A stretch of 64,000 bases of DNA from Iris pallida (GCA_029216955.1 JANAVB010029819.1:35842831-35906830), one strand, 5' to 3'. Positions 13,796 to 25,525 are shown, numbered from the stretch's first letter. Notes: generated by a model from the sequence alone, not told the origin. Translations and numbers: made by a program.

Positions 13796-16187
13796 TAGTT
13801 GGGCTGAATTATAGAGAATCATTTTGATTAATTTGTGTTTTTATCTTGGACAAATGTGGCTCAAATCAGCCAACCTTTCTATTTTCTATTGTACTTATGT
13901 GGCTTAATTTGTGTTTTCATCTTGGACAAATGTGGCTTAATTTGTTTTTTATCCATGAACTAGTATTTTGTTAGAATTCCTAAAATTTTTCTATGCACAT
14001 TCTCTTCTTCAAGTTATTTGGTATTTGAGTCTGCTTGTTGAATTTTCATCTCTGAAGCTCTGAAGCTCTTTGATTCTTCATTAGTACATGGATTTTTCAT
14101 CTCTGAAGCTCTTTGAGTCTGCTTGTTGAATTTTCCAGTATAGCATCATCTCTGAAGCTCTGTAAGTACTGCAAACTGATATGTTTAATTTTTCAGTAAA
14201 GCATCATCTCTGAAGCATCATTTTTCAGTTTGTACTCTTCTCAATGCCTGAGACTCTTCTTAATTTGTTTACTGCAAACTGCTATGTTTACTAAAATTGC
14301 CTGAAACTGTATTATGAAATCATGGGGACATCCAATAAGCATGGGGACATCCAATAAGCATGGGGACTCCATTTGTTCTGAATAAGTTGCAATCCCCCCC
14401 CCCACCCACCCACCCACCCACTGTGGAATCATCTGCCTAAGTTTGGTATCCTTCAGCTCTCCATTCTTCGTCTGCTTGCCTTCCTCAAGAAATACTATCT
14501 GTACTTTTCAACCACTCCCAATCTTATAATTATTGTATGTTATCCAGTTATTTAGTTTGCTTTTTGACCTGGTTTCTAACTCGGTTGAGATAGATGGAAT
14601 AATGGCATAGGCTGATTCTCTTTACAATATTTTCTAGGTACACTGCACTATATTTTGTTCATATGTTTGCTACTTCATCTCATATAAACTTATGTGTACA
14701 CTCTCTCTATATATTCACCAGCTTGACCTCCAATATATGTACCAATCTCTCCTTTTCCCTGTTGCGGCTGATGGTGTTCTGAATTTTCATTTTTTGCATC
14801 ATGATCGGGACATCTTAAATTCTTACAAGCACCATTTTCGTGTGTTTCTTCTTGCTCAAATTGCCTCGTATGTTTGTTTCCTTCAACATGTACCACACAT
14901 CAGCTGTAAGAACCACTCGAGTCATCTGATATCACAGATCTAAGTTACACAATAGCTTCAGTCTGCATATCTTCCATATAACATACATCTTGCATCTATT
15001 TTAGAGTCCATAGCTATAAGCCTTTCTTTAATAAGCAGTATGTTCAAGATGAAATGTGCAGAGGCAGTGGCTCATTTTCCTGCAATCCCCTTTGAACCGG
15101 ACTACACCATTCAATTGTACCTCAGGATATGGATTTCTTTAGATCACATGTTTGCATTCCTATAGGATGATATCAACTGAACTAATCATCAACTGAACTA
15201 ATAATGTAAATATTCCTTACATATAATTAGCGATGAAATTGTTCTTAGCCAAATAGATTTGGCGTCTCGCATGAAAGTAACCGCACTTATGGTAAGTATT
15301 TAATACTTGGGCTTTATTACCTATGTTGTCAAATCGCGATAAGTATAGTGTATCAGTTTACAACCCATTTACGATGTATTGGGCTAAATCGAACCCATCT
15401 AAAATAAATTTTCCCAAAGCAAACCCTATTTAGACCAATTTTGACCTGCACGCAACTCGTTTAAATTGAGTTTGAGTTAAGCCAAGCCATTTAAAAAGAC
15501 ATCAGTCAACTCCGACTTATTTATGATGAATACAGCCAGAAGTAATTCGTTGAACTGATTTAGCCTAACCCAGTAATTTAAATCAAATGAATACAAAAGT
15601 AGTCTAGTTCTAGGTAGCTCGAGCACTCCAAAAATGTGGTCGTCCTGTCGGACACGTATCTGACACTCTATAAACATGTATCAGACACTCCAAAATAGAC
15701 TAGGACACACCAAGATATGTGCCATGCTCGTATCAGTGTCCGTGCAATATAGGTCTAGTTAGCCACTTGGAATATGACCTTAAACAATACTCCTTACCTT
15801 TTATAGCTTGTAATTGGGCATTATAAGTGGGTTCTTGGTTTGTTTGTGCCTTCAATCAGAGTGGGCTACTATGTAAAGTACTGCCCTGTGCTTGGAAGTT
15901 GATGTAATAATTTTCATGGGTTCTTCAAGAAGCCATTATAAATAAAAAAATCCGGAGCATCTTTATTGTTATGTTTGATCATAAGAAATGTCAGGCTACC
16001 AAATATGAACCTTGAATATTCAGATTCTGGAGGATAATGTTCCTCGGTTCTTCAAAACTCAATAGATAATTCAAATATTTAAAATAAATCAGATGAAAAG
16101 ATTTGAACTTGAAATATTCACATTCTGGATGACTCAGTTAAGAATATTGGAAGCAATTAAAAACATTGAATCTAACTGAATCTGTAC
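13796..16187. other. Non-coding interior of element A, no gene recognised
   Basis: Downstream of TNP2. It holds short repeats (GAAGCTCT words, 14040-14220), a C-run with CCCA repeats (14394-14420) and AT-rich DNA. This part probably includes captured host sequence, because an identifiable captured exon lies at its right edge, but nothing else here could be identified. Confidence 0.5.
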
Positions 16188-16364
16188 CTTGAGAAGATCA
16201 AAGACTTTCTCTGCAATGTACTTCTGTTGTAAAGTTGCACCCTTCTGCTGCACCTTATCAGGATGAATACACAATGTTGCTTTTCTATATACTTTTTTCA
16301 CCGCAGCACCAGTTATCAAATCAGTCAAAGATACGGGTTGCCATCCACACTCAGGCCAAAGTAC
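16188..16364 (-). pseudogene. Captured exon of an auxilin-like J-domain protein
   Basis: The minus strand encodes a J-domain fragment close to the C-terminal domain of plant auxilin-like proteins, clathrin-uncoating cofactors that recruit Hsc70. Visible are SGWQP-like [24 protein letters not shown], the HPD motif (codons at 16257-16265) in [12 protein letters not shown], and [14 protein letters not shown]. On the minus strand it is preceded by CAG and followed by GTACAG, so one exon was copied with its splice borders. It lies between TNP2 and the TNPA-like gene of element A, in the opposite direction to both. No neighbouring auxilin exon was found. The frame is open across the exon. Confidence 0.85.
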
Positions 16365-16647
16365 CTGCCACAAATTGTAGTGTAAGCAAATTCTTAACAT
16401 GACTCATGACAAAATTTGCTCCATGTTTTAACAAGTTAACAGAGAGAATTTGAACTGATAACAAAAGTTATTTTGTTCCAAACAAGTTTTATATGTAGTT
16501 AAATGACACCTCAGATAAATCACTATAAATAACTTCTTCATGCAGTGATTACTTCTAGTTCCTGGGTTAATATATTTTGGTTGGCCAAACTGTATTATGA
16601 ATTATACTTTCTATTGATATTGATTTAATTCATCTTTTTATAGTGAT
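16365..16647. other. Spacer between captured exon and TNPA-like gene (element A)
   Basis: AT-rich, no gene. The part next to 16364 may be intron captured with the auxilin exon. The part near 16640 leads into the start codon of the TNPA-like gene. Confidence 0.5.
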
Positions 16648-18727
16648 ATGGCAGGGAAATCATCACATGCCGTTTATGAAAGCCCACCTTTATCTAGGTT
16701 ACCTCATGATAGTTCTGATGAGGACACTGACTTTGAGACAGAAGGAAATATTAATGCTGGTGGTAAAAAAAAGAGAACCAGAGGAAAAACAAAGGTCCCA
16801 GTTATTGCAGTTGGTGAAAAGAATCGTACAATGATTGAGTGGAATGAATATGGACAACCTGTGGGAAAAATATCAGTTAGATTCAGTACAATTGTTGGGT
16901 GTATTGTTCGAGAGAATGTTCCAATAAACATAAATACATGGCACAGCGTAGAGAAGGGAATCAAAGAGAAATTATGGACTTTGATTATGGTATGTACTTT
17001 GTTTACGTATATTATTATTGTCCCTTCTTGTAAAGTATTTAATAAAATTACTTATCCTTGATTTTACTTGTAAATGTAGCAAAAATATGTTATTGAGGAT
17101 TGTTACAAGAAGTTTATCCTGCGTTTGATGGGAAAGTCATGGCGAAATTGGAAATCCTATATATCTCGAAATTTAAGGAAAGTTATAGATGCTGGTGTGG
17201 ATGTATCTCGACATATTACCCTCCTCAAACCGGCCGAACCTACAGACCGTGAGTGGGATGAATTTGTAAAGGTTCGAACCTCCGATCAATTTAAGGTAAA
17301 TATGATATCTAATTGTTTTTAAATCATATGCATTGTATATTTGTATTAGAGTTATAAGCTTTGTCTTAACTTATTTTGTATAGGAATTAAGTCAAATGAA
17401 GCAGGCTGCAAGGGCAAAACAAACGATGCCTTATACTTTGAGCCGTAAAGGTTATGCAAGATATGAGCATGATTGGGTATAAGTTGTACTTGTTTTTAGT
17501 TCATGTATCTTTAAAATTCTCATTGCTTGCAATAAATTTGATATGTTTCAATCATTTTGTCATTCGATTTTTGATAGAAAATTGAAAATGAGGGCAAATC
17601 TATATCGAGGGTAGACCTGTGGATCGAAGGACATAAGAAAAGGAAGGGCGATAAGAGGGGAGAGCCGATCAACGATGTTGCAGATAAGGCAATTGTATGT
17701 AACTAAAACTTATTTATTTCAAATTTGTTATTATCTTGTGTTTTTTATGATTCTCACAATATGCTAATACCATCTCTTTTTTAGTCGGATATAAAAAAGT
17801 TGAAAGAGCTTTCAGATAGTTCGACCTCCATAAATGAGGATGCAGTGAGTAAGTATTTTGGTCCAGAACGCTCAGGTTCTATTAGAGGCCTTGGATTTGG
17901 AGTTACCCCATCTAAAATAGAGGCCCACTTACAAAACAAAACATTGATGCAATCTGTCATTAATGAGTTAAATGAGGTTCGCAAAACTCAGGATCTTACG
18001 CAAAAAATTCTAAGAGAGCTTAGGCCAGACATGGTAAGTTGTGATAATTTTATCTTCAACTCATGTTTTTTTCGAAAACCTATCAATCTTAAGTTTCACA
18101 AAACTCAAGTCATAAAATTGTTTTACAGTTTCCAGGAGAGCCTAGCAACAGTGGAGGAGGGTTGCCAACTACCTCAAGTCGACAGGTATTTTTAATGGTA
18201 TGTTATTGGTATTTAATGCTGAAATAGTAAACTTACTTTTAGCTCCTTGTTTCTTTGTAGTCCCGTCAAGAGAGTGTGAATGCTAGTGCTACTACAAACC
18301 TTATGGGTGCTAAGTGCGACCTGTTAAACTGGAATGCCACAGGACAGGTGGTGGCAAAGGCGGAAATTGCTTCCACGGATTCTACGTCAATGGTACATCA
18401 TGTCATACTTGGGCCAGATTGCTACAAAGTTTGGGTTAAGCAAGTTTTAGTTCCAGATGTTATTTTGTTTCGAGCCTCAAGAGAATTTTTCACCCTTGAT
18501 GATGCTATAGGAAGTACAATTGCTTGGCCACACAAGTATATTAGTTTAGAAGATATTCAGGTAATTAAATTATTAAGATGTATGTTTAACTTAGTTCCAT
18601 TGTATTTGTAAAGAAGGATGTTGATTAGTACATTATTTCATATCGAGTATATGTACATTTGTGCTAATGGTTCAATCTTCCTTGTTTATTGTTTTAGGGG
18701 AGTACCAAAAGGTTGTCAAGTTCTTGA
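16648..18727 (+). CDS. TNPA-like second protein of element A (Ptta/En/Spm-type)
   Basis: Predicted DNA-binding accessory protein. Proposed exons, with consistent GT/AG borders and frame: 16648-16989, 17080-17295, 17384-17476, 17578-17694, 17785-18033, 18129-18185, 18261-18560, 18698-18727. It starts MAGKSSHAVYESPP. An acidic segment and a basic patch (KKKRTRGKTK) come first. The plant-transposase core follows (NTWHSVEKGIKEKLW, MGKSWRNWKSYISRNLR, AEPTDREWDEFV, MPYTLSRKGYARYE). The C-terminal part (DPLNW-like CDLLNWNATGQVV to DDAIGSTIAWPH) matches a domain often labelled DUF8039 in plant transposon proteins. I saw no stop or frameshift in these exons, so this gene may still be intact, unlike TNP2 of the same element. 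Confidence 0.75.
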
Positions 18728-21120
18728 CTGGTAAAACTTGCTTGTGTGGTAATGGTGAAGGTCAGAATTTGAAAACTGTTTAAGGTACGACAAAATTTTC
18801 TACAGTTTGGTTTGATTTGGAAACTGTTTGCATTTTAGATACGTTTCATGGATCTTCCTTACAAGAACCACAAATTTAGTCTTCCTTTGGGTTTTAGGTG
18901 GTCAATTGAGATTTTACCAATGGGAAAGTTTTATACTACTATTATTAGTTCTATGGGGAAAAAAGCTTTCCTCCTGCTCTTCCTTTTGTAATTTGTACTA
19001 TGCGAATGAAACAGAGTTATAAACTAAAAGTCATGTCGCAACATAAAAAGAAGTGACAGCTAGAGCTGTCCATTTTGCTAAATAACTTCAACAACTGAGT
19101 GCAGCAACAATAACAATAAAAAGCCTTTATCCAAAATTTGTAATATAGGTTTCACCTAGATTTCAGCTCTGAGTTACCAGATTGTCCAATGTCCTGGCCA
19201 CCAGACCATGTTGGAAACAACGAGTCTTTCACCCCATGATTTTTTTGGGTTGGTTGTATGTGTCCTTTTCCTATGTGCAGCTTTAGTGTTTCGTTCCAGG
19301 TTTATATAGGTTTCCCTTACCTGTGATAACTTCTTCCATTTATATCACACCTCTAAGGCCACGTTTGGTTCGCGGAATCTGGACCTTGGGAAAGGACATT
19401 CCTTTCCAGCAGCTTTAGTGTTTTGTTCCAGGTTTATATAGGTTCCCCTTACCTGTGACAACTTCTTACATTTAAAAATGAGAAATGAGAAATTAAAACT
19501 AAAGCTTTGAGAAGTGTTCTTAGTGTTTCGTTCCAGGTATATAGAAATCAGCAATTAAAATTTTTAATTTTTATTTCTCATTTTCGTTCCAGGTTTGGCT
19601 TCATTTCTCATGTTTCGTTCCAATGTCCTGCAGCTTTAGTGTTACCAGCTTTGGTTTGCGGAACCTGGACCTTAAGTGGAGCCTCAATTGGTTTCCTTTC
19701 CACATGTTGGAACCTTCTCATTCTTGTAGTATGGACTTATCAATTTTTAATTTTCATTTCTCATTTTCAGTTTGGCTTTGAGAAGTGTTCTTATAAGAGG
19801 CAATTCAATGCTATAAAGTCACCTCTCAGATGACTCACTCAAACTTTATATCCCTACTTTTAGGAGTATATAGATAGTTTGAACGAGTGTCAGTCTTTCC
19901 TAGGCCCATCAAATCTCATATACACACTAATGCAAAATAGATTGGCCATGCTTATGCCAACAAAGCTTCTTGTCCAAACACTATACATTGTTTAGCTGCC
20001 AACATAACTTTGGTTTGGCCTATTTATGATCCCTACATTTCTAATGATCTCATTCAAATTTGGTTGGGTATGGATATTGCTCATGTTCACACATTCAAAT
20101 TTGGTTGGCCTATTTACCATCCTTAGGGCTTATTTAGTTAATCATGTCTCGATTTTAAACAATCTGAAAATGAACTTCATTTGCTTCTACAAGAAACAGT
20201 TTCACTTTGTTCCTATAGAACTCAAACAGGCAGAGCACAGATGGAGAACATATACGAAATAAGACCAAAACTTGGACAGGTGAAAATGAGGCCCAGTTGT
20301 AACATTTCTTGCTTCCAGATGTATACGTAGACAGGACAGGATTAAATCCTACTCACAGTTAACTTTTCCGATACCAAAAAATCTGATACTCCGATCTGAA
20401 ACCGCCGATACTACCGATATCGCGGATACCAATACTCATAGGAATAGTCCGATACCGATTCTGTGAACCTTGTTTTACAACTCATGCCCATTATCAGTAA
20501 GTCTAAAGCAACTTGCGTGTTGCACCAGAAAAAAGTATTGTTGGATAAAACTGCAAAAGGTTATGAAACCAATTGTCCCCTCTACAGGGCCATGGTGTCC
20601 TCAAGCATATGAGATAGTCTTTAACAAACTCTTTACAGAGAAAATGACATGTAGTTAAGCAAACTGACTAAACATATCAACTGAAATAATTCAATCCAAA
20701 ATGATAATCTTGTTACAGACGTCAAGCTTGAATCCTTAATAATAAGGTCTAACATGATACTATTTTGTTTCTTTTATTTTTTCATTAGTCATTATATGTT
20801 TGAAAGTTGAAATATTCATAAATTCTCATCTTTTTGTGTGTGCAGATCGATCGATGTGTTCTGAATAGATTCGAATTTGATGCTGGAAAGGGTTGGACAT
20901 TAAGTAGTACTAGTAGGAATCTTATATGTCATGTAATAGACTTCGCTGTTGTTCTCAATATTATTTTTTTTATTGAGACTTTGTATGGATTTGAGATATT
21001 GCAATATGACATTGTATGGATTTGAGATATTCAAATATATTATTATTGGTATCCTAAAGTTTTATTATTTGTGGAATTGGTTTTGGTTAATTATATGAAA
21101 ATAAATATACAAATGAAATT
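18728..21120. other. Non-coding 3' interior of element A, no gene recognised
   Basis: Contains repeated phrases such as TTTAGTGTTTCGTTCCAGG (19288 region, 19420, 19520, 19600) and a segment opening GGCCACGTTTGGTTCGCGGA near 19359 that resembles the end of a small DNA transposon, but I could not pair it with a second end. The last part (20880-21020) is homologous to 25360-25450 in element C and so belongs to the shared 3' region of this CACTA family. Confidence 0.5.
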
Positions 21121-21613
21121 GATTTATATTTCATTTATTTTGATGCTATTATATAGGCATTTTAAAATGTGTCGTTGAAGCGAATTAGATGACACATATA
21201 AGGTGTTGTGACATGAATGATATTTATGATTTGAATGTTTAGATTGCACATAACAAATGTTGTGAAAAATATTTATAACATTAAGATGACACTAGTAGCA
21301 TGTCGTAAAATAAGTATTAAACGACATTCCAGAAGTGTCGTCTTAAAATAATTACATGGCTATTTAAAATTACGACGACACTTATCAGGTGTTATTGAAA
21401 CACGTTAAGATGGCACCAGCACAGTGCTGTGAAAACATGGTTAACACGACATTCAGAAAGTTTTGTCATAAAGTTATTGTATGACACTTACGAAGTGTCG
21501 TTGAAAAAAATATACTTTCTATGACACCCCCTCTAGACTACACTCAAAAAGTGCCATGAAAAGTCATTTACGACACTTTTTGAGTGTCGTTAAAACACTC
21601 TTTTGTTGTAGTG
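21121..21613 (+). repeat. 3' subterminal repeats and terminus of element A
   Basis: Around ten copies of AGTGTCGT or its complement ACGACACT, many slightly changed. The outermost pair forms an inverted repeat, ACGACACT (21570-21577) and AGTGTCGT (21583-21590), just inside the terminal TTTTGTTGTAGTG. Confidence 0.85.
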
Positions 21614-21658
21614 CCAGGACAGATTTCCCTCTCCCTATCTCATATACCCTTATATATA

Positions 21659-21732
<74 letters not shown>

Positions 21733-22400
21733 GACACATATACTCACTATTCACCCTCACATCCCTCTCACTACAACCTGCCACTTAGGACACATACAGA
21801 CATGATAAGGATACTGACACTAACATAGGATATCTTAGACGATCACTTCTCACTGACACATATCTCACTCATGCCCTTCACTCTTGAGTCACACACATAA
21901 GCCTCTATTGACAGGAACTCACTCTCCTATGACACCACCCTAACATCTATGTAGCTCACTGATACAACCCTAAATCGACTATGTATGCACACACTCATTG
22001 CCCTTAACCCATATCTCCTGTACACACATTAAAACTACTCAGATACATTCACGAATGGCCTATAGGCACACCAAAATACTCTCAACACATGACACTCAAG
22101 ACACTTAACACATATGCACTGTCAAGTGACAGTTCACTTTTACTAGAATAACTCACAAATTCACTCATTTGACACATGTACACTATAAATGACAGTTCAT
22201 TCACTGAGCACCACACTCACAACATGGCACCCTCTACTTACTCAAGACACTCAAAATAATGGTGTACACAGGAAGATAGACCACATTAATTTAAAATAGT
22301 AACAATTTTTAGAAGAAGAGAAGGAATAATCAGAGCCAAACAGCCCCCTTCCCTCTTCATTCACTGTCACTTAATTCAAATGGAACCGAACATCTCATTC
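21614..22400. other. Leader or intron DNA of element B right of element A
   Basis: Begins with the CCA duplication, then an AT microsatellite (TA repeats, about 21650-21728) and CA-rich AT-rich DNA. No gene recognised. It continues 5602-6453 across the insertion of A. Confidence 0.6.
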
Positions 22401-22529
22401 ATTGTCACTTAATACAACTATACTACAAGAGTGGGGGTTAGGGTTTACCGAGACCGAAGGGGTTGATCGGGAGGGGGGTCACCGGAGGGGAGGAGAACCA
22501 GATGCGAAGGCAGAGGTAGAAGGGAGGGG

Positions 22530-22715
22530 AATGAGAGCCTACGGAGGGGAAGGGGGGTCACGGTGCCGGGCTGTAGGCGGAGGGGATGGGAAGGAGCGCC
22601 TGCGGAGGGGAAGGGGGGTCACGGCGCCGGGCTGTAGACGGAGGGGAGGGGAAGGAGCGCCTGCGGAGGGGTAGGGGGGTCACGGCGCCGGGCTGTATGC
22701 GGAGGGGGGCTGGAG
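22530..22715. repeat. 61-bp GC-rich tandem repeat, leader of element B
   Basis: Three copies of a 61-bp unit. The word GGGGGGTCA recurs at 22552, 22613 and 22674, each followed by CGG(C/T)GCCGGGCTGTA. On the minus strand, the direction in which B is transcribed, the repeat is pyrimidine-rich. It starts about 330 bp inside B's 5' end. The open frame across it is low-complexity and not counted as a gene. Confidence 0.85.
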
Positions 22716-22794
22716 ATCGATGAGGGATTTTGAAAATTTGGGGCTCAAAATTTTGGGGTTCGATTGAGTGGAGGGAAAAGAAAGCCCGATGCCC

Positions 22795-23048
22795 TATATT
22801 AAAAACTTAGCGACGACAAATAGAAACGTCGCCAAACGTCGCTACTATAAAAACTATAGCGACGTTTACCGACTATTCTGTGACGTTATCTTTTATGAAA
22901 TTAAAGCTGGTCGGTAGACGTCGCTGGACGTCGCAAATAGTGTCGTTTGGCGACATCTTTTTGAGGACGTCGCTAATATGAAAAATGTTGGCGACGTCTT
23001 CCTTCAACGTCGCCAATTTCGTCGCTGATTTGACTTATTTTGGTAGTG
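22795..23048 (-). repeat. 5' subterminal repeats and terminus of element B
   Basis: Repeated GACGTCGC, GCGACGTT and ACGTCGCC words in both orientations end in the terminal TTTTGGTAGTG at 23048. The repeat word differs from that of A and C (ACGACACTT) and of D (GTTGACGG), showing a separate CACTA family. Confidence 0.85.
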
Positions 23049-23950
23049 AACACAATATAGTTGGGGACACCATACCCACATGGCTGTCTGCTTATGCATA
23101 ACAGTTTGCATTACAACATTTGTTTCTTGGGTATTTGGAAATCTTATTTTCTTTATATGGCACAAATTTACCTTCTTGATTACAAATAGGTTGCTAAGTT
23201 CTTGATCGGTAAAACTTTCTTCAGTAATAATGTAAAAATGAGAGTAACAAGCTGGTTCATGTACGATTTGTTTTTCTATTAGAGTTTGTGCTCTTTGAAG
23301 GAGCATGTAATTATGTTACTGTTCCAAAGTTAGATTCTACTGAGACTTAGTTGAATTTCCTACATTAGTCTTGGTTGTCAGCCTCCATTAGTCTTGGTTT
23401 TCTACTAATACTTCGTGGTATATGTCCTAGCCTATCCTTAGTCTTCCAGTCTTCAATGTTAATCTGCTATGATATTCCATGAAGGAATTAATCTTACTAG
23501 AAAAAAAAGTAATCAGTTAAAGCAACTCCAGGAATACTTCAGGAAATACCCCTCCAGATTTGGTTCCATGTCCAACCTTATATTGCATTTAAAGACGTGT
23601 ATTCTTATTTATTATTCCAATGAACAAACTAGAGTTGGATAATGTCTACAATCCTCCATGAGTTGAGGGAGGGAATATAACGTATTAGATCTTTGCTTGA
23701 AGTCATGATTCTATTGGCGATATGATCATTGTCTGCTATAATTTTGTATCTTTGCTTGAAGTCATGATTCCTAATGCAACTTTTGCTGAAATCCTTGTAA
23801 CTAACAAACATATGCAAGAATCACTTAGGATTTTTTCCTAAATTTATTGTGGAGCCAGATTTAGCTATCTATAGGCATCAAATGTTGTACTGTGTGTACA
23901 TGTTGCTAGTTGTTCGATCTGGGATAATAGTATCTATCTAGTTTTGTAGT
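23049..23950. other. Degenerate TNPA-like remnant and non-coding DNA of element C
   Basis: Apart from the similarity of 23189-23240 to the last TNPA-like exon of A, nothing coding was recognised. A 100-codon open frame on the minus strand (23306-23004) crosses the border of B and so cannot be one gene. Confidence 0.5.
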
Positions 23951-23959
23951 ATGTTCTTT

Positions 23960-24994
23960 GGCATGTTCTTATCAAGATTAGAAGTTATTTTCGGCTTTGC
24001 TTGGCTCGAGTTGGTAAGCCACAGAAGTTTTATGCCAAAACTTCTCATTAATAGCGCTCCAAAGGGTTGGCCACACTTCCAGGATTTACTTGTAGATTTA
24101 TTCAAATTCTTCGAGCCATATTTGGGGAACGCAGAGCTTGGAGAGCCAGTTCAGTTTGCTGCCTACTTTGTTATTGTTTCTTAACCTTAGAATTTTAGGT
24201 ACTTATTTTTATAATGGTTTTCTGATATGTATTCAGTTCCAATTTTTGTACAGAGGCACTATGAGGGTGTTACTGGTACTACTGCATGACTTTCCTGAGT
24301 TTCTATGTGACTGTCACTTTCAGTTTTTGTGATATGATCCCTCCTAGTTGCGTCCAAATGCTAAATGTTATTCTCAATGCCTTTCTATGCAATATGAGAC
24401 TTCCTGATCCACCGACTCCCAACTTAAAGGTGATTACAGATTGATTTCTTCTTTGAGCTTCAAGCTATTATGTTTTAGTTTATTGGTAAAAGATACCTGT
24501 TCAATCGTTGAAGTTTGTGTTGTATCCAACAATAGATAGATCTACTAGCTGAAGTCACCCAGCCCCTCGAATTCTATCATATGTTGATGGTGATCTGAAA
24601 GCAAAGCAGATTAAGGTTGATATCAATGCATATATGAAGGTATATTTTATCAGAACTTGTGCAGTCCTATCATCTAAGTTCTTAGTAGTCTGTCTTATAG
24701 TAATGAGGAAATTATATCTTAAGAGCTATTATCACGTTCCTGTTTAGTCTCTATTGTCCTTTGTGTGGTGGTAGTATCATTTTGTTCTCTATGATTTGTT
24801 ATCTTAAAGGACCACCACCATTTGATATGTCTTACATTATTTATTTTGCTATGCTGTAGACAAAGCCAGAAGGGTCTCCTTTTCTAACTGAGCTGAAACA
24901 AAGACTGCTGTATCCTCGAAATGAAGCAAACCTAGCAGGAACTCATTACAATGTTCCTCTGCTCAATTCACTTGTTCTTTATGTGGGAATGCAG
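23960..24994 (+). pseudogene. Captured fragment of NOT1 (CCR4-NOT complex scaffold), broken
   Basis: NOT1 is the scaffold of the CCR4-NOT deadenylase complex. Exon-like pieces in the order of the plant protein are visible: about 23990-24165 ([35 protein letters not shown]), 24235-24432 ([32 protein letters not shown]), about 24536-24640 (DLLAEVTQP, then in another frame GDLKAKQIKVDINAYMK) and 24861-24994 (SPFLTELKQRLL, THYNVPLLNSLVLYVGMQ), the last with AG before it and GTAATT after it. Introns are kept, so capture was from DNA and not from mRNA. One extra T in the run near 24322 and one missing C in the run near 24564 shift the frame. It is in the same direction as the genes of its CACTA family and lies before the 3' repeats of C. 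Confidence 0.88.
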
Positions 24995-25521
24995 GTAATT
25001 TTCTACATTATGCCCCTTTCTTACTGGAGAATGACTTAACTGAACATCTGCAATTTGAATTGCATTTCTTCTATAATCCTTTTCTATGTTTTGCATGTAT
25101 GGTATAACCAAACTCCTTGACAGTTTTGTTGAATTAGTTGTTGAATCAGAATGAGGTACTTTTTGATGCAAGTACTTTTTGATTCATATCTTTTGTGTTG
25201 TGTTATGTAATATGCTTACTCTCTTTCTAATTCCTCGCAATTTCATCTAACTACTAATAAGTTAATCTTTCTTTCTTTTTCAGGTTTCATGACAGAAATT
25301 CACTTTTGCCAATTTAGTATGGTTCTCAAGGCATGATCCTAATTCGGATGAGGACGCTAAGAAGTAGTATTAGTAGAACTCTTACATATTATGTAATATA
25401 GACTTTGTTAGTCTCAAACCAGTTGAATACTATATTGTTGTAACTTTTAATTAACATTTTGTATGGGCTGAAGTTTTTTAATATATTACATTTGGTTAAT
25501 TATTTATGATCATGGTTGATT

Positions 25522-25525
25522 TTGG

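Larger units (their letters stand above)
6454..21613 (+). mobile_element. CACTA element A, complete, 15160 bp, target duplication CCA
   Basis: The left end is CACTACAACAAAATAGG. The right end, read on the minus strand, is CACTACAACAAAAGAGTG. The 3-bp target duplication CCA is present at 6451-6453 and 21614-21616. Both ends carry dense subterminal repeats of ACGACACTT and its complement. Inside, in order: pyrimidine-rich leader with a GTCACC repeat (6850-7045), TNP2 gene (10115-13795), a captured antisense auxilin exon (16188-16364), a TNPA-like gene (16648-18727), a long non-coding stretch and the 3' repeats. It lies in the 5' part of element B. Apparent frameshifts in TNP2 make it non-autonomous now, but its ends are intact, so mobilisation in trans is conceivable. 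Confidence 0.95.
1..23048 (-). mobile_element. CACTA element B, left end outside window, interrupted by element A
   Basis: The right terminus at 23048 reads, on the minus strand, CACTACCAAAATAAGTC, followed inward by many GACGTCGC-type subterminal repeats (about 22800-23048). This is the usual layout of a CACTA/En-Spm end. The element is transcribed leftward: a pyrimidine-rich leader (22400-22740 on the minus strand), TNP2 (5541 to 1966), then a TNPA-like gene running off the left edge. Element A (6454-21613) sits in the leader or first intron with a CCA duplication, so 5602-6453 and 21614-22400 were once contiguous. The left terminus is not in the window. The three bases after the right end are AAC, the expected target duplication, which cannot be verified here. 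TNP2 has four nonsense codons, so B is not autonomous now. Confidence 0.8.

Noticed and set aside
14690..14896. 68-codon minus-strand open frame with His/Glu-rich peptide
   Set aside because: It could be part of a captured exon, but I recognise no family and see no clear splice borders.
15600..15750. GGACACGTATCTGACAC repeats as a regulatory cluster
   Set aside because: Degenerate short repeats of this type are common in plant intergenic DNA and also occur in D's tandem units; no function can be argued.
19359..19800. Small DNA transposon with GGCCACGTTTGGTT end
   Set aside because: One end looks plausible, but no matching inverted end or target duplication was found.
22402..22674. Glycine/arginine-rich 90-codon open frame
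   Set aside because: It is the 61-bp tandem repeat read in one frame, on the strand opposite to B's transcription.
23004..23306. 100-codon minus-strand open frame
   Set aside because: It crosses the border between elements B and C at 23048, so it cannot be an old gene.
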